The position numbers and the translations under genes are program-made. This document shows, one piece after another, positions 7,149-18,147 of a stretch of 23,126 nucleotides of DNA. The stretch comes from Dictyocoela muelleri. Lineage: Eukaryota; Microsporidia. Numbering within the stretch: the first letter of the stretch is position 1; each line of letters starts with the position of its first letter. The stretch is taken from contig SDVU01000063.1 in assembly GCA_016256075.1 (NCBI GenBank), forward strand, positions 1 to 23,126, given 5' to 3'. The notes under the pieces are model-generated. The model worked only from the letters and a program-made list of their open reading frames with translations. It was not told where the DNA came from and did not search any database.

Positions 7149-9369
7149 CAGGGGTTTTCATAGTTCTAGACCCTTTTTGCCATAATTATAGACCCCCCCT
7201 TTGCCACCTATAGACCCTTCTTAGTAATATAACGCTTTTCCATAGATATAGACACCTTTGCCATAGTTATAGACCCCTTTTCCCATTGTTTTTTGACCCC
7301 TTTTCCCATAGTTATAGACACCTTTTGCCATAGTTATAGACACCTTTTGCCATAGTTATAGACCCCTTTTCCCATAGTTTTTTCCCCTTTTCCCATAGTT
7401 ATAGACCCCCTTTTAAAAACTTATAGACCCTTTTTGCCATACTTATAGACCCCTTTTTGCCATAGTTATAGACCTCTTTTGCCATAGTTATAAAAAAAGT
7501 TTTCCAGAGTTATAGACACAATTTAACGGAGTTATAGACTCGGTTTACCGAAGTATTAAAATATTTTGCGAAATTTTTAATACTTTTTTAAATATTGATA
7601 CAAAAATAGGCACTCCTAAAAAAATACATATATCAGATCAAATGAAATTTCGGTACTAACCCGTTCATTATCATTTTTTTGGTTAAAATAATTTGAAATA
7701 TACTATGAAAAATTGCAAGATAAATTTCTGTATTGACACCTTTTAAGCCGTAGTAGAATTTAGGATGACAATAAACCCAAAAAATCACTGATAACAGATT
7801 ATTTGTAGTTAAATAATTCCGGATTTTTTAAAAATTTTTATTTTTTCCTAATTTGGTGAATAAAAAGTATAAATTTTTCATTTTTTAAAAAGTCTTTCTT
7901 ATTGAACTTTATAAAGAATAGTATATTAGTATTTGAATTAGTTTTTTTTTGCATCCTAATTAAACGGCGGTCTTGCTTAGTACATAAACTCAAATATCTT
8001 CTTAGGATTTAAATAAGATTAAATTTTTATGTAACTTAATATTATTTAAAATCGAAAAGTATTGGCGTTTATACTGAAATTATTCTGTACGTATATTTTA
8101 TTTATTATCTCCTCACGTAAAATCTCGCTGCTAAACTGGTTAGTACTGACATTTAAACGTTTTCTGGATTCATAGGTATTATTTGTGTAGACTTATTTGT
8201 GTTAAATATTTAAATGTATCTATAAGTCTGGAAAACGGGTCTATAACTCTGGAAAACCGTTTTTATAATTTTTAAAAAATGTGTATATAACTCCGAAAAA
8301 ACGGGCCAATAACTCTGAAAAAATGGGTCAATAACTATGAAAAAGGGGGTCTATAACTATGTCAAAAGGGGTCTATAACTATGGCAAAATGGGTCTATAA
8401 CTATGGCAAAAGGGGTCTATAACTATGACAAAAGGGGTCTATAACTATGGAAAAAGGGAAAATAACTATGGCAAAAGGGGTCTATAACATCAGCCCGAAA
8501 AAATGCCGAAGGCATTTTTTGGGGTTTTTTTTTTCGGAATTTTCCAAAAAAAATTCCGAAAAATTTTTGATATTAATTGTTAATGATTTGATATTAAAAA
8601 TATTTTTTATAAATTTTTTTGATAAATTTTAATAATATTTATCATAAAATAAATTAAATTAAAAATTTACAGAACCCTTATTATGTACAATATTTATTTA
8701 ATTTATAGTTTAAAATCGTTAAAAAAGTTTGTAAAACTCTAAATAATTATAAAAATTAAATTATATATATATTTTACCATAAATTACCACGTTTTTTTAA
8801 AATTAAAATGTTAAATATCATATTTTTTTATTTTGCGTTAAGGTTTTATTATTTTATATTCAGTAAATTTATTGGTTTTTGTAAAATTCCTTATCTCGGC
8901 GTTTATAATTTAAATTATTTTATACATTTCACAGATATTTTTTATGTCGAAATCTCGGATTTTACATGTTCACGTACTGAGAAATTTTTTCTATCTTTGA
9001 TAAAGTATTATTTTTGTTCGAAATTACTATAAAAAAAAATAAAAATATAATGACAAATAACAATCATATTCTTTAATTTTTATATTTCCTATAATTATTA
9101 TTAATTAATTTGAGGAAATAAAGTCAAAAAAAATTTATCAAAAAAATCTATCAAAAAAATTTATAGAAAATATTTTTAATATCAAATCATTAAAAATTAA
9201 TATCAAAAAAATTTTCGGCATGTTTTCAGGGAAAATGATGAACACCCCCCCCCCCCATTAAAATGCCTTCGGCATTTTTTCGAGCACATAACTATGAAAA
9301 AAAAGTCTATAACTATGGCAAAGGGGGTCTATAAGTATGGCAAAGGGGCTATAACTATGAAAAACCGTG
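7149..9369. mobile_element. Foldback element FB2 flanked by TA
   Basis: The ends read CAGGGGTTTTCATAG and, reverse-complemented from the right, CACGGTTTTTCATAG, with TA outside each (7147-7148, 9370-9371). The left arm (7149-7550) is about 18 tandem units of CATAGTTATAGACCCCTTTT type. The right arm (about 8210-8488 and 9288-9369) has the same unit inverted. The right arm is split by a nested 0.8-kb TIR element (8489-9287). The interior at 7550-8210 shows no open frame or recognisable protein. The same ends and unit occur in FB1 and, more diverged, FB5. Confidence 0.82.
8489..9287. mobile_element. TIR element with terminal hairpins, nested in FB2
   Basis: The left end (ATCAGCCCGAAAAAATGCCG) and the reverse complement of the right end (GTGCTCGAAAAAATGCCGAA) match, and the similarity continues for roughly 170 bp inward (both reach TTGATATTAATTNTTAATGA). 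Each end carries its own 8-10-bp hairpin, AAATGCC/GGCATTT, with a 3-nt loop. ATAAC flanks both sides (8484-8488, 9288-9292), a likely 5-bp target duplication splitting one FB2 unit. The core (about 8660-9110) is AT-rich. An open frame of 74 codons at 8808-9032 has only low-complexity Phe/Tyr/Ile content and is not supported as a gene. Confidence 0.65.
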
Positions 9370-9476
9370 TAAATAAATTATTTAATTATCGTTTATTCTC
9401 TTTTTAAAAGAAAAGGGAATTTAAAAGTCACTAAAATATAAATAAAAAAAATTTATTTTTTTTAAATAAAACATAT

Positions 9477-9741
9477 TGCGGAGGTGGAGCGCTGAAGAAT
9501 AAGACAAAAAAATAGTAATTAAACTACTTTTATTTAATTTGAATCCCGTTGCATTGAAATTCATCTCGTTTTGAGGCTTCTCGATATGAGGGTAACTTGA
9601 ATCATCTCTCTGGCGTCTCATGGGTTAAAACATTTTGATTTATTTTATAGTTTTAAATGGATGGAATGAAGTAAACCTTGAGAGAAATCATCACTGTGAA
9701 ATTAATCAATTTTTTGTTTTAGTGATTGTGTTGGCACCACA
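9477..9741 (-). repeat. 3' LTR of the Ty3/gypsy fossil
   Basis: This pairs along its whole length with 13478-13742. The purine tract on the internal side marks it as the 3' LTR of a minus-strand element. Confidence 0.85.
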
Positions 9742-12700
9742 TATTCCTCTTTCTCCGGTAGGTCTTATGTTTTTTATTGAAAGCTTTTGAATCTTATTAT
9801 TTACGATTGCACGCAAGTTATTTTTACTATCTGAAACCGTTAAGACTTCGTATGGGCTTTTCCATATTGGATCAACTTTGTCTGGAGAAAAGTTCTTTTT
9901 ATAAATAAAATCACCTGGCTTATATTCGTGTTTTTTTCTTATATTTAAAATGTTTTTTAAGCTTTTTGCGTATTTTTATTTAATTATTTTTTATATTTTC
10001 GTAATTTACGTTCACTCTTTCACTCTTATAAATAGGTAAATTTTTATATACTTCTATTGTTGGATACCCAGAAATATTGTCTGGCAAGGTTATCCCCGGA
10101 ATATATTATTTTGTAATTCATTCAATTTCGTATTTCTGCTATTTCGTAAAACGAGGCCAATTTCTTTATTAATCCTTTCTACGATTGAGTTTCCAGTTGG
10201 ATTATTCGGGGATTAATAGATATGTTTTATATTCTATTTTCGTAATAATTCATGAAAATTTGTCGATGTAAATTGGCGGCCGTTATCTGTAAGTATTTTT
10301 GGGAGGTTTATATTTATTAATCCACATTTGTTCAAGTTTTCTGCATACTGTGCTAGAGTGAATATCGAAAAAGATTTCAGTTTCGGTTAATCGCGAAAAT
10401 ATATCAGTGCATAATAAATAAAAATGATTTTTTTGTGTTTTATAAACTAAAATATCTTGACTTTATAGGACCTTTTATGTCTAAGGCAAGTACGTCGTTG
10501 GTTTTATTTTTAGTATTCTTATAAATTGGTATTCCGTAGTTTGATCAGAAAGTCTTTTCTGTATTGCATATTTTGCAGCTCGTACATATTTTCTTTATTA
10601 TTTCCCTGATACCTTTAATTTTTAAACGAAACTCGATAGTTCTGATCATTTTTATAATACCAGGGATATTAATTAATGATGTAATTTTTCGAGAAATTCG
10701 TATATTTTATCATGATTTTCCTTTATGAAGTTTTTGTTCCACTCATTATTATTTATTTTATCTTTTATTTGTGAATTGTAGAATAAGTATTTTTTGAGGT
10801 CTATTTGTTTCTCTTTCCTCGAGTTATTATCGCGTATTAACATCAGATGAGATCTTGATAGTGTGTCGGCATCGTTGTTTTTTATACCCGGTATGTGTTT
10901 AAAACTATAGTCATACTCCTCCAATATCATCTTCCATCTATATATTCGTTTCGACAAATCGCCTTGGATTAGTAGATTTTTATTATCACTTAGAATGTGA
11001 TTTTAGAATTCAATAGCTTAGGACTAAAATGTGTAAGTCCTTCAACAGTGCCAATGTCTCTTTCTCAATTACGGTATAATTTTTCTCGGATTTGTTATAT
11101 GTGCTGCTATACAGGCCTACAATTTACATGGTCTTAGAATAGTACAGCACCTATCCATTTTTCGGATGCATAAGTTTATATTATTAATACTTTGTTAAGA
11201 TCCGGTATAAACAATGTGGGGCGTTTTTTAATTTCGTCGACGATTGCTTCAGCCAAAGATGTATCTTCGTCATTCCAGTTTATGTTTTTTTTTTCCCTTT
11301 AACTTGTCGTAAAAGAGGTATAGTTTCTGTGATAGGTTCTTTACATAAGGTCTGAACCAGCAGAAATCCCAGTAACTTTTGTAGTTTTTTTAGTGTTGCA
11401 GTGTACGAATTTAAAATTTTCAAGTTTAGTAATGCATGGTCTAATTTTATTATGAGAAACTATGTCCTAAAAATTCAATTTTTTCTTTACCGAATTTACC
11501 TTTCGAAAAATTATCGATATGTTGTTATCTCTAAATCTCTTAAATACACCTTTAGAGTTTCTATGTGTTCCTCAATTGTCCGTGTGCTGATCAAAACATC
11601 ATATAAATATATGTGGACGTTGTCTATGCCTTTTAAGATGTATTTCATTGCTTGTTGAAATGTATCAGGTGCGTTGCAGAGGCCGAATGGCATTCTATTA
11701 AATACAAAACACCTATTGAGTATCTTGAATTTTGTTTTATTGATATCTTTGTTACGCATTTTAATGTGATATTAACCTTGGTTCATGTCGATTTTTAAGA
11801 AAAACGCTTTTACATTTAGTGTAGAGAGAATGTCGGAAATATTTGGTATGAATTGGTGTTTTTTTGGTTATCGAGTTTAGATATCGATGATCCACAACAG
11901 GTCTTAGCTTCCCGTTTTTCTTTTTACTTATAAACGCTGGTGATAAGAATTCTGTGACTCTTTCTTCGATTATTTCATCTTTAATTAGTTGATTAAGGTG
12001 ATTTAAAACATCTTTTGATTAAGAAAAGGGCACTGTGTATTCCTTAAAAATTTTATTATTTTACCTTTCAGCACAATCTTGTGCTCAACACCTTTAATTG
12101 TTCCATTTTGAGGATTTTTTTTCACATCAATTTTCACTTCTCTTCTTATTTCTTTATTGTCGCTAATTTAATAGATTTTTGATTTTTCTTCCATCTACTT
12201 CTTCATAATTGGGTTTTATATTTTAACCAGTTCCACTTCGCACTCTCTACCGTCAATTCTCATTATTTCGTCGACTAGGTTTAGATCAACATCATTTTCG
12301 AATAGGAACTTCATTCCGAGGATTGACATTTCACTTAACTGTTTATTATATAGAATTTACTAGTATAAATGTAGCTATTGTCGTTAAATAAAATGAATTT
12401 AGGATTTTTTTCTTCGTAAATGTCTATTTTTACTCCGTTGGCTATCTTTGCAACTATATTTCCATCAAGTTTCTCAGTTTTCATACAAAGATTTTGGCTA
12501 AATTAATTGGTATATAATTATATGCAGCGCCATTATCGATTATTGCGCGAGTTTCCTATATGCATATTTCGATCGGTATTTGTATTATTCTTGGTTTGTA
12601 CTGTGGTTCTTTAATTCTGAGAATCTTATTATCTTTGTTTGTATCTTCACGACGTTGCCTTTGTTTCATACACTCGTAATTACTATTAGATTTGGATTTA

Positions 12701-13477
12701 TAGATGGTCTAGAATTTTTTGTTGTTATTGTTGTAATTTTAACTTAAATGGGATGAGGGTTTATGAAAATTTTTCTTATGGGCATGGTGATATTTATTTT
12801 TTAAAAATGTTTCTTTTCTTGACATGGGCATTTTTCGTTTTTTATCAATAAAGAGACTTTCTAAATTTATGAGGGTGTTTATTATGTTGCTATATGAACG
12901 ATCCTGGTACCTTTCGATTTAAAAGTTGACAACCTCTTCCAATCTACTGAAGAATACTTCACCTTTTTCAACACAACTATGTCTTCTGACCAAACTAAAC
13001 ATAATGCTAATTTTCTGCATTGAATATCGATTTCCTTCATATAAGCTCCCAATGTAAAGAAGTCTTTCTGCTTTATGTTATTGATTATTCGTTGGAATTT
13101 ATGGGCTCTGTTTTGATTATATTTAAGAGCAAGTATCTTTTTAAGCAGCTCTTCTGATGAGCTTGAAGCACCTATTTGGTATTTAATATTCAGATCAATA
13201 ATTTGTGTTAATATTTCGCGTTGTGTTTTTTCATTCCACTTGCAAATTCTAGACGTTTCTTGAAATAATGTTGACCAATTCAATAAATTTTGGTGTTCAA
13301 TTGATCTCAGTTTGTTAATTCTGTGTATAATTTTCATTCCTGTATATTCGTTCTTAAATTCAAATAAGGCAACATCATATTTTTCGTCCACGCTAACTAC
13401 TTGACGTATGTATTTTTCCTCATATTCAATTTCATTCAGTTATTGGAGAATTGACATATTCGCTATTGAGCTCAATA

Positions 13478-13742
13478 TGCGCTGGTCAAGCGCTGAAGAA
13501 TAAGATAAATGAATGGTAATTAAAAAACTTTTATTTAATTTGAATCCCTTTGCATTGAAATTCATCTCTTTTAGAGGCTTATCGATATGAGGGTAACTTG
13601 AATCATCTCTCTGTCGTATCAAGGGTTAAAACATTTTGATTTATTTTATAGTTTTAAATGGAGGGAAGGATGAAAACCTAGAGGGAAATCATCATTGTGA
13701 AATTGATCAATTTTGTGTTTTAGTGATTAAGTTGGCACCGAA
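13478..13742 (-). repeat. 5' LTR of the Ty3/gypsy fossil
   Basis: This is the partner of 9477-9741. By eye about 28 of roughly 260 positions differ, with few or no gaps, which suggests an old but not ancient insertion. Confidence 0.85.
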
Positions 13743-13748
13743 ATATTA

Positions 13749-14432
13749 ATTTCGGCAAAAGTTTAATATACGGTCGGAGGGAAATTTATACGATCGGAGA
13801 GAAAAATTATACGATTGGAGAGAAAAATTATACGATCGGAGGGAAAATTATACGATCGGAGGGAAAATTATACGGTAGGAGGGAAAATTATACAGTCGGG
13901 GAAAAATTATACTGTCGGAGGGAAAAATTGGCAAAAGTGAATTATAAGGCATGAAGGAAAATTATAAGGTCTGAGGGGAAAATTATAAGGTTCTAAGGAA
14001 AATTATAAGGGTGATAAAAATTTAAATTTTAATAGATTTTTTAAACTGTGAAATTCATATATCGGGGCAAAAAATCTTATAAAATGTGTTTTTTATAAGG
14101 TACCTTTTAGGGGTAGTTTTTTTTATAAGGCTATTTTTAGGGGGTGTTTATAATAATATCCCAATAAAATTAAATAAATAATTTTTTTGCGCTTTTTAAT
14201 TTTTTAACCATCATTTTAATTTCATCTCACTTTTTATTTTTTCCCTCCACTTTTAAATTAATATTTTTGTAAATATCAAACTTTCATATGTTATCTACAG
14301 CAAAATTCATCTAGAGTATAAAAAAATCTACCTCAACCTTATAAATACATTCCTCCCTTTTATAATTCACTCTTACCAAATTTTCACTTCGACCTTATAA
14401 TATTTCAACCAACCGTTATTTTACTCTTGCCT
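13749..14432. mobile_element. Foldback element FB3 with 20-21-bp GATCGGAGGGAAAATTATAC units
   Basis: The left arm (about 13766-14155) starts with seven or eight tandem units of 20-21 bp (GATCGGAGGGAAAATTATAC), grading into GGAAAATTATAAGGTCTGAG units. The right arm (about 14325-14432) carries the inverse (CCTTATAA, CTCCCTTTTATAATTCAC). The ends match as inverted repeats: TTCGGCAAAAGTTTAATATA on the left against AAGGCAAGAGTAAAATAACG from the right. TA lies outside both, but AT-richness makes that weak. The unit and termini differ from those of FB1, FB2 and FB5. There is no coding content. Confidence 0.6.
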
Positions 14433-14738
14433 TAATTTCTTAGTCTTGAAACTTAAAATATTTAAAATATTTAAGTTTTTAAAAATTTAATTTTTTTACT
14501 TCTTTCATTTCCTTCCCATAATTATTTTTTGGGGATTTACCTAACAGAAGCGGGGATGAAACCCTCTAAAAAAAGTATAAAGGAAATTTTTGTAGCTGAC
14601 CCCTATAAATTTTAGACGTAATTAAAAGGTGTGACTTTTTATTTATTTTTTGAAATCATAACATAAAAATAAATTATAGAAAAGTATGTGGTTGCCGATA
14701 TGACGTAGGTATGATCTGGCGTTCGACAATAAATAAAA
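14433..14738. other. Gene-free spacer
   Basis: Nothing recognisable is seen. It is AT-rich DNA, with a slightly richer stretch at 14530-14630, between FB3 and the right 270-bp inverted repeat. Confidence 0.5.
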
Positions 14739-15010
14739 AAAATAACTAAAATTTTTAAAAAAATTTTATTTATTAATTCATTATCAAAAAATTGATTTTT
14801 TTATTAATAAATTAGGGGGGGGGGCATTATTTGTAGGGTCACGGTTTTAATTATTTTATTAATAAAATTTATTATCAAAAATAGATTTTTTTTTAATAAA
14901 AAGGGGAACATTATTTGTCGTGAGGCTCTTAATTAATTTTTATTATCAATTTTTTTTTAAATTTTAAATTTAATTTGATAGGGGATCAGTATTCGTAGGG
15001 GGGCATTATA
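14739..15010 (-). repeat. Right copy of the 270-bp inverted repeat
   Basis: This is the reverse complement of 6414-6690, about 90% identical by eye. It contains the same three units of about 90 bp with GGGGGCATTATTTGT-like blocks, ends GGGGGGCATTA at about 15011, and has TA directly outside. A G-run at about 14815-14824 sits in the first unit. Confidence 0.75.
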
Positions 15011-15053
15011 TGCCCTAGCAGACCTTTACTGTTTTGCCATTCATACATAATTA

Positions 15054-16481
15054 TAGGGGTTTTCGATTCTTTATGCGCGGCTTTGCAATCTAAATGCGCG
15101 AGATTTTTTTAAAAATAATTACGACCTTTAAAAAAATTACTTTTGCAATAAGAATGCGCGGCTTTGTAATCATAATGCACGGATTAGCAATCAAAATGCG
15201 CGGCTGTGTAATCAAAATGCGCAAATAAAAAAATTAAAAATAAAAAAAAATTTTCTCATAAAATCAACTTTAATTATATATAATTTTACGTATTAAACTT
15301 AGATTTATGCATCTTATCATACTTCTATAATAACCATCACAATCAGACAAATTTACTACTTCAAAACCATTTTTTATCAAATTGCCTAGTAAATTTTCAT
15401 TTCTCGCTTCTCCTCTTATTACGTGATTTTTTTTCTATTTAGAGAAACAATTTTCTAATGGATTCAGAAATGGAGAATACGGGAGTAAGTATACAAATTC
15501 AATCTGTTTTTCTTCGAGCGTCGATTTTACTGAAGAAGAATGATGTATTCTAGCATTATCGAAAATAAAAATAGGTGCTAGTATTCCACTTTCCACGCAT
15601 TTTTTTTATAGAACTATCAAACATTGTTTGAAATCATCATTATTCAATGGCTTTTTTTTACTTTATAGTACAACATCGAGAATTTTTTATTGCCGAGAAA
15701 ACAAAAATGTTTCTTGATCTTAAGGATAGGACATTTACGTTAGCAGGTCTACCAATGAAAGACCTGCCTCTAGATGTCATACTCGACACGGAAAACCCGA
15801 CTTCATCAATGAATATAATTTTTGACTTGATTATTTTCTTCTAGAAGTCAGAAAAAATGGGCTTATTGCTCTCTACTATCAATTGTCGAGAGGATGTTAC
15901 GTCTTTCTGGATTGATTGACGCTCTTTTAAGTGTATAATAGAAATTACGCAAACATATATATGGTACTTATTGAAACAGTGATTTCAAATTTTGCATTCA
16001 CAATGTTCTGCTACTCTTTCAATGAAAGAGTACATGATTCATCGACGCATTCTCGAACTTGCTGTTCCTGAACTTCAGTGAGTTTAGAACGTTTATCATA
16101 CCTCGGGGTTTGGAAAGGCACACGCCTGTTTCGAGGTATCGTTCTACAAGTCTAGAAACCGTTTGATGGTAAATACTTAAAGCTTCAGCTATTTTTTCTT
16201 ACAGACCTTCCTTCATCAACTTTAGCGGCAATTCGTTCTCTATTCTCATTGGATATTTGTTTTTTTTAGAAGACAAAAGGAAAAAAAAATTCTAGGCATT
16301 TAGATTACAGAGCTGCGCATTTTGATTGCTAAGCCGCGCATTTTCATTGCAAAGCCGCACATTTTGATTGCAAAAGTAATTATTTTTGAAGTCGTAATTA
16401 TTTTAAAAAATCTCGTGCATTTAGATTGCAAAGCCGCGATTTAGATTGCAAAGCCGCGCATTTAGATCGAAAAAAACCTCT
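15054..16481 (-). mobile_element. Tc1/IS630-type (DD34E) DNA transposon with subrepeated TIRs
   Basis: Inverted terminal regions (about 15054-15226 and 16270-16481) are built of about 21-bp units, AAATGCGCGGCTTTGCAATC. The outer ends read TAGGGGTTTTCGAT on the left and, reverse-complemented, AGAGGTTTTTTTCGAT on the right. TA lies outside both (15052-15053, 16482-16483), the target site of this superfamily. The right arm has one extra unit. The interior holds a decayed transposase on the minus strand. The termini resemble those of the foldback elements FB1 and FB2 (GGGGTTTTC). Confidence 0.85.
15300..16270 (-). pseudogene. Decayed Tc1/IS630 transposase
   Basis: Minus-strand pieces give an N-terminal helix-turn-helix (EKIAEALSIYHQTVSRLVER, about 16130-16190), IIFIDEVGF with the first catalytic Asp (codon 15805-15807), an RGRSFIGRP-like block, FIFDNARIHH with the second Asp (15558-15560) and LPYSPFLNPLENCF with the Glu (15453-15455). 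Exactly 34 residues separate the second Asp from the Glu, the DD34E spacing of Tc1/IS630. The span would fit a usual protein of about 330 residues. It is broken by in-frame stops (for instance a TAG soon after the catalytic Glu and one before the second-Asp segment) and by at least one frameshift in the helix-turn-helix region. It is therefore a pseudogene, although the catalytic triad codons survive. Confidence 0.85.
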
Positions 16482-16666
16482 TAATATTTTTAATTATATA
16501 TAACAATTAAAATATTTTTATAAACATAGCATAGGTAAAAAGAAATAAATATATTTCACACCCATTTTTGTCATTAAAATAAAAAATATTAACTAATATA
16601 AGGCGATTTTTGAATATACTACTTGTTAATAAATGAATTTAAATAATATAAGTTGCAGGATACTTA

Positions 16667-17327
16667 CCGGGTATTGCATAGTTATAGGCCACTTTTGGAC
16701 AGTTAAATGCCACTTTTGCAAACTTATATACCTCATTTTACAAACTTAGAGACTACTTTTGCAAACTTAGAGACTACTTTTTGTAATTTAATAGACTACT
16801 TTTTTCAGACTTATAGAAGACTTTTTTAAATATAGACCTCCTTTTTAAGTCCAGCGGGTTAGAGACCTTAAAAATAAGCCTAAAAGGTATAATATAAAAA
16901 GACAAAAAAATCTTTGTTAATTAAGAATCCAGAAGCAGACTTTTATATATTTTTATATATTACTATATTTAGTATATTTAAATAACAAATTTGCTAAATA
17001 TGATAATATATCGAAATATATAAATCTGTTATGTGAATTACAATTAGCAAATAATTGTTTTCATTTTATATTTACACATTTTAAGCTCATTTTTCCATTT
17101 TTCTAGCCCGTTGTAGTGTAAAAGGCTGTCCATTATCTAGAAAAAGACATTCTATATGCCTGAGTCTATAACATTCTAATATTGGTCTATAAGTAGTCCC
17201 CAACTTTGCATAAGTAGTCCATAACGTTGCAAAATGAAGTCTATAAGATACCAAAAGGTGGTCTATAAGATTGTAAAAAGTGGCCCATGACATTGCAAAA
17301 AGTGGTCTATAAATATGAAATACTCCG
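16667..17327. mobile_element. Foldback element FB5 flanked by TA
   Basis: The ends read CCGGGTATTGCATAG and, from the right, CGGAGTATTTCATA, with TA outside (16665-16666, 17328-17329). The left arm (16667-16860) has about eight units of the TTGCAAACTTATAGACTACT type. The right arm (about 17100-17327) has the inverse. The core (about 16870-17090) is AT-rich and non-coding. An apparent 100-codon minus-strand frame (17087-17389) is the repeat arm read as protein and is not a gene. Confidence 0.75.
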
Positions 17328-17329
17328 TA

Positions 17330-17654
17330 TAATTCTAAAAAATAGAAACTTGAAATATCCAAAGAATAAACGTAGACTTTTTTGAACATGGTCTAAAATT
17401 TTTAATTCACAATTAAAAAAAAAATATCGTTGTGATTTTAAATAAATTTAAATGTTAATAATTGTAAATTCTTGAATATTTTATTTTTTTATATTAACCC
17501 ATAAACCACTTTGACATGGCTGCCCGTTCGCGCGCGACAATTATTGTTTTTATTTTTTTATTTAAATTTCAGTAAAATACTTCTGATAAATGATATGCAT
17601 TTTAGAATTTTTTACAATTTAAATGTTAAATATAAATAAAATATTTTAATTATG
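17330..17654. other. Gene-free AT-rich spacer with one SINE-B tail
   Basis: No gene is seen. At about 17525-17545 lies TTCGCGCGCGACAATTATTG, the 3' tail block of SINE-B on the plus strand, with no recognisable head before it. The rest is AT-rich. Confidence 0.5.
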
Positions 17655-17832
17655 AATACTTCCAGAGTGGTCAACACAATAGAAAACCTCTCTAACTATC
17701 ATGTTCGATTCCCTCTGAATCCAAATTTATTTATGATTTAATAAAAAATAAAAAATTGACTGCAGCGAGATTCGATCCTTTCGAATGCCAGCGTGCGACA
17801 ATAATTAATGTCGTTTTTGGCGCGACAATATA
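17655..17832 (+). repeat. SINE-B copy with A- and B-box-like tRNA head
   Basis: An A-box-like CCAGAGTGGTCAACAC (17662-17677) and a good B box, GTTCGATTCCC (17703-17713), are spaced as in a tRNA and align with the SINE-A head (AGTGGTTAACAC...GGTTCGAATCCC). An AT-rich stretch, a second TTCGATCC (about 17771) and the tail GCGTGCGACAATAATT (17791-17806) follow. Another tail-like GGCGCGACAAT lies at 17819-17829. The acceptor and anticodon stems do not pair properly, so it is not a functional tRNA gene. Confidence 0.5.
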
Positions 17833-18140
17833 TTTACGAATAATATATACATGTTGAAAAAACACATTCCAAACTCAGTAAGTTATTTTAACCACACATT
17901 AAGAACACTATTTCATGATTAAATAAATCTTTAAGTTATCTACTGTATGCTTGATTTTAGTTTTTCAATAATATGCAAAATATAAATATTTAGGTTTTAT
18001 ATTAATCAATTCTCGCTACCACCGCTGTTTTATCCAGATTAAACACACATTTTCTCTAAATCTCTGAGTGTCGTTAATAGTTTATTAAATAACCAATTAG
18101 TCAACAAATTATAGTTTTAACGATTTTAACCAATTAAAAT
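17833..18140. other. Gene-free AT-rich spacer
   Basis: Nothing recognisable is seen on either strand. There are short open frames only. Confidence 0.5.
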
Positions 18141-18147
18141 ATTTTTT

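Larger units (their letters stand above)
9477..13742 (-). mobile_element. Ty3/gypsy LTR retrotransposon fossil, broken
   Basis: This is a virus-like element in minus orientation. Two LTRs of about 265 bp (9477-9741 and 13478-13742) are about 89% identical by eye and enclose 3.7 kb. The parts lie in the Ty3/gypsy order on the minus strand: a gag-like region (about 12880-13400), an aspartic protease (about 12480-12600), reverse transcriptase (about 11270-12230), RNase H (about 10670-11270) and integrase (about 9750-10640). A purine-rich tract lies just inside the 3' LTR. ATAT flanks both ends (9473-9476, 13743-13746), a possible 4-bp target duplication. No primer-binding site was recognised. 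It is decayed, with probably well over ten breaks, so it is a fossil of moderate age. It lies beside FB3, inside the 6414-15011 nest. Confidence 0.88.

Noticed and set aside
8808-9032. 74-codon open frame, Phe/Tyr/Ile-rich
   Set aside because: It is low-complexity translation of AT-rich core DNA of a TIR element, with no domain or start signal.
15647-15844. 65-codon open frame on +
   Set aside because: It is antisense to the decayed transposase, covering its first catalytic Asp.
17087-17389. 100-codon open frame on -
   Set aside because: It is the translated repeat arm of foldback FB5 plus flank.
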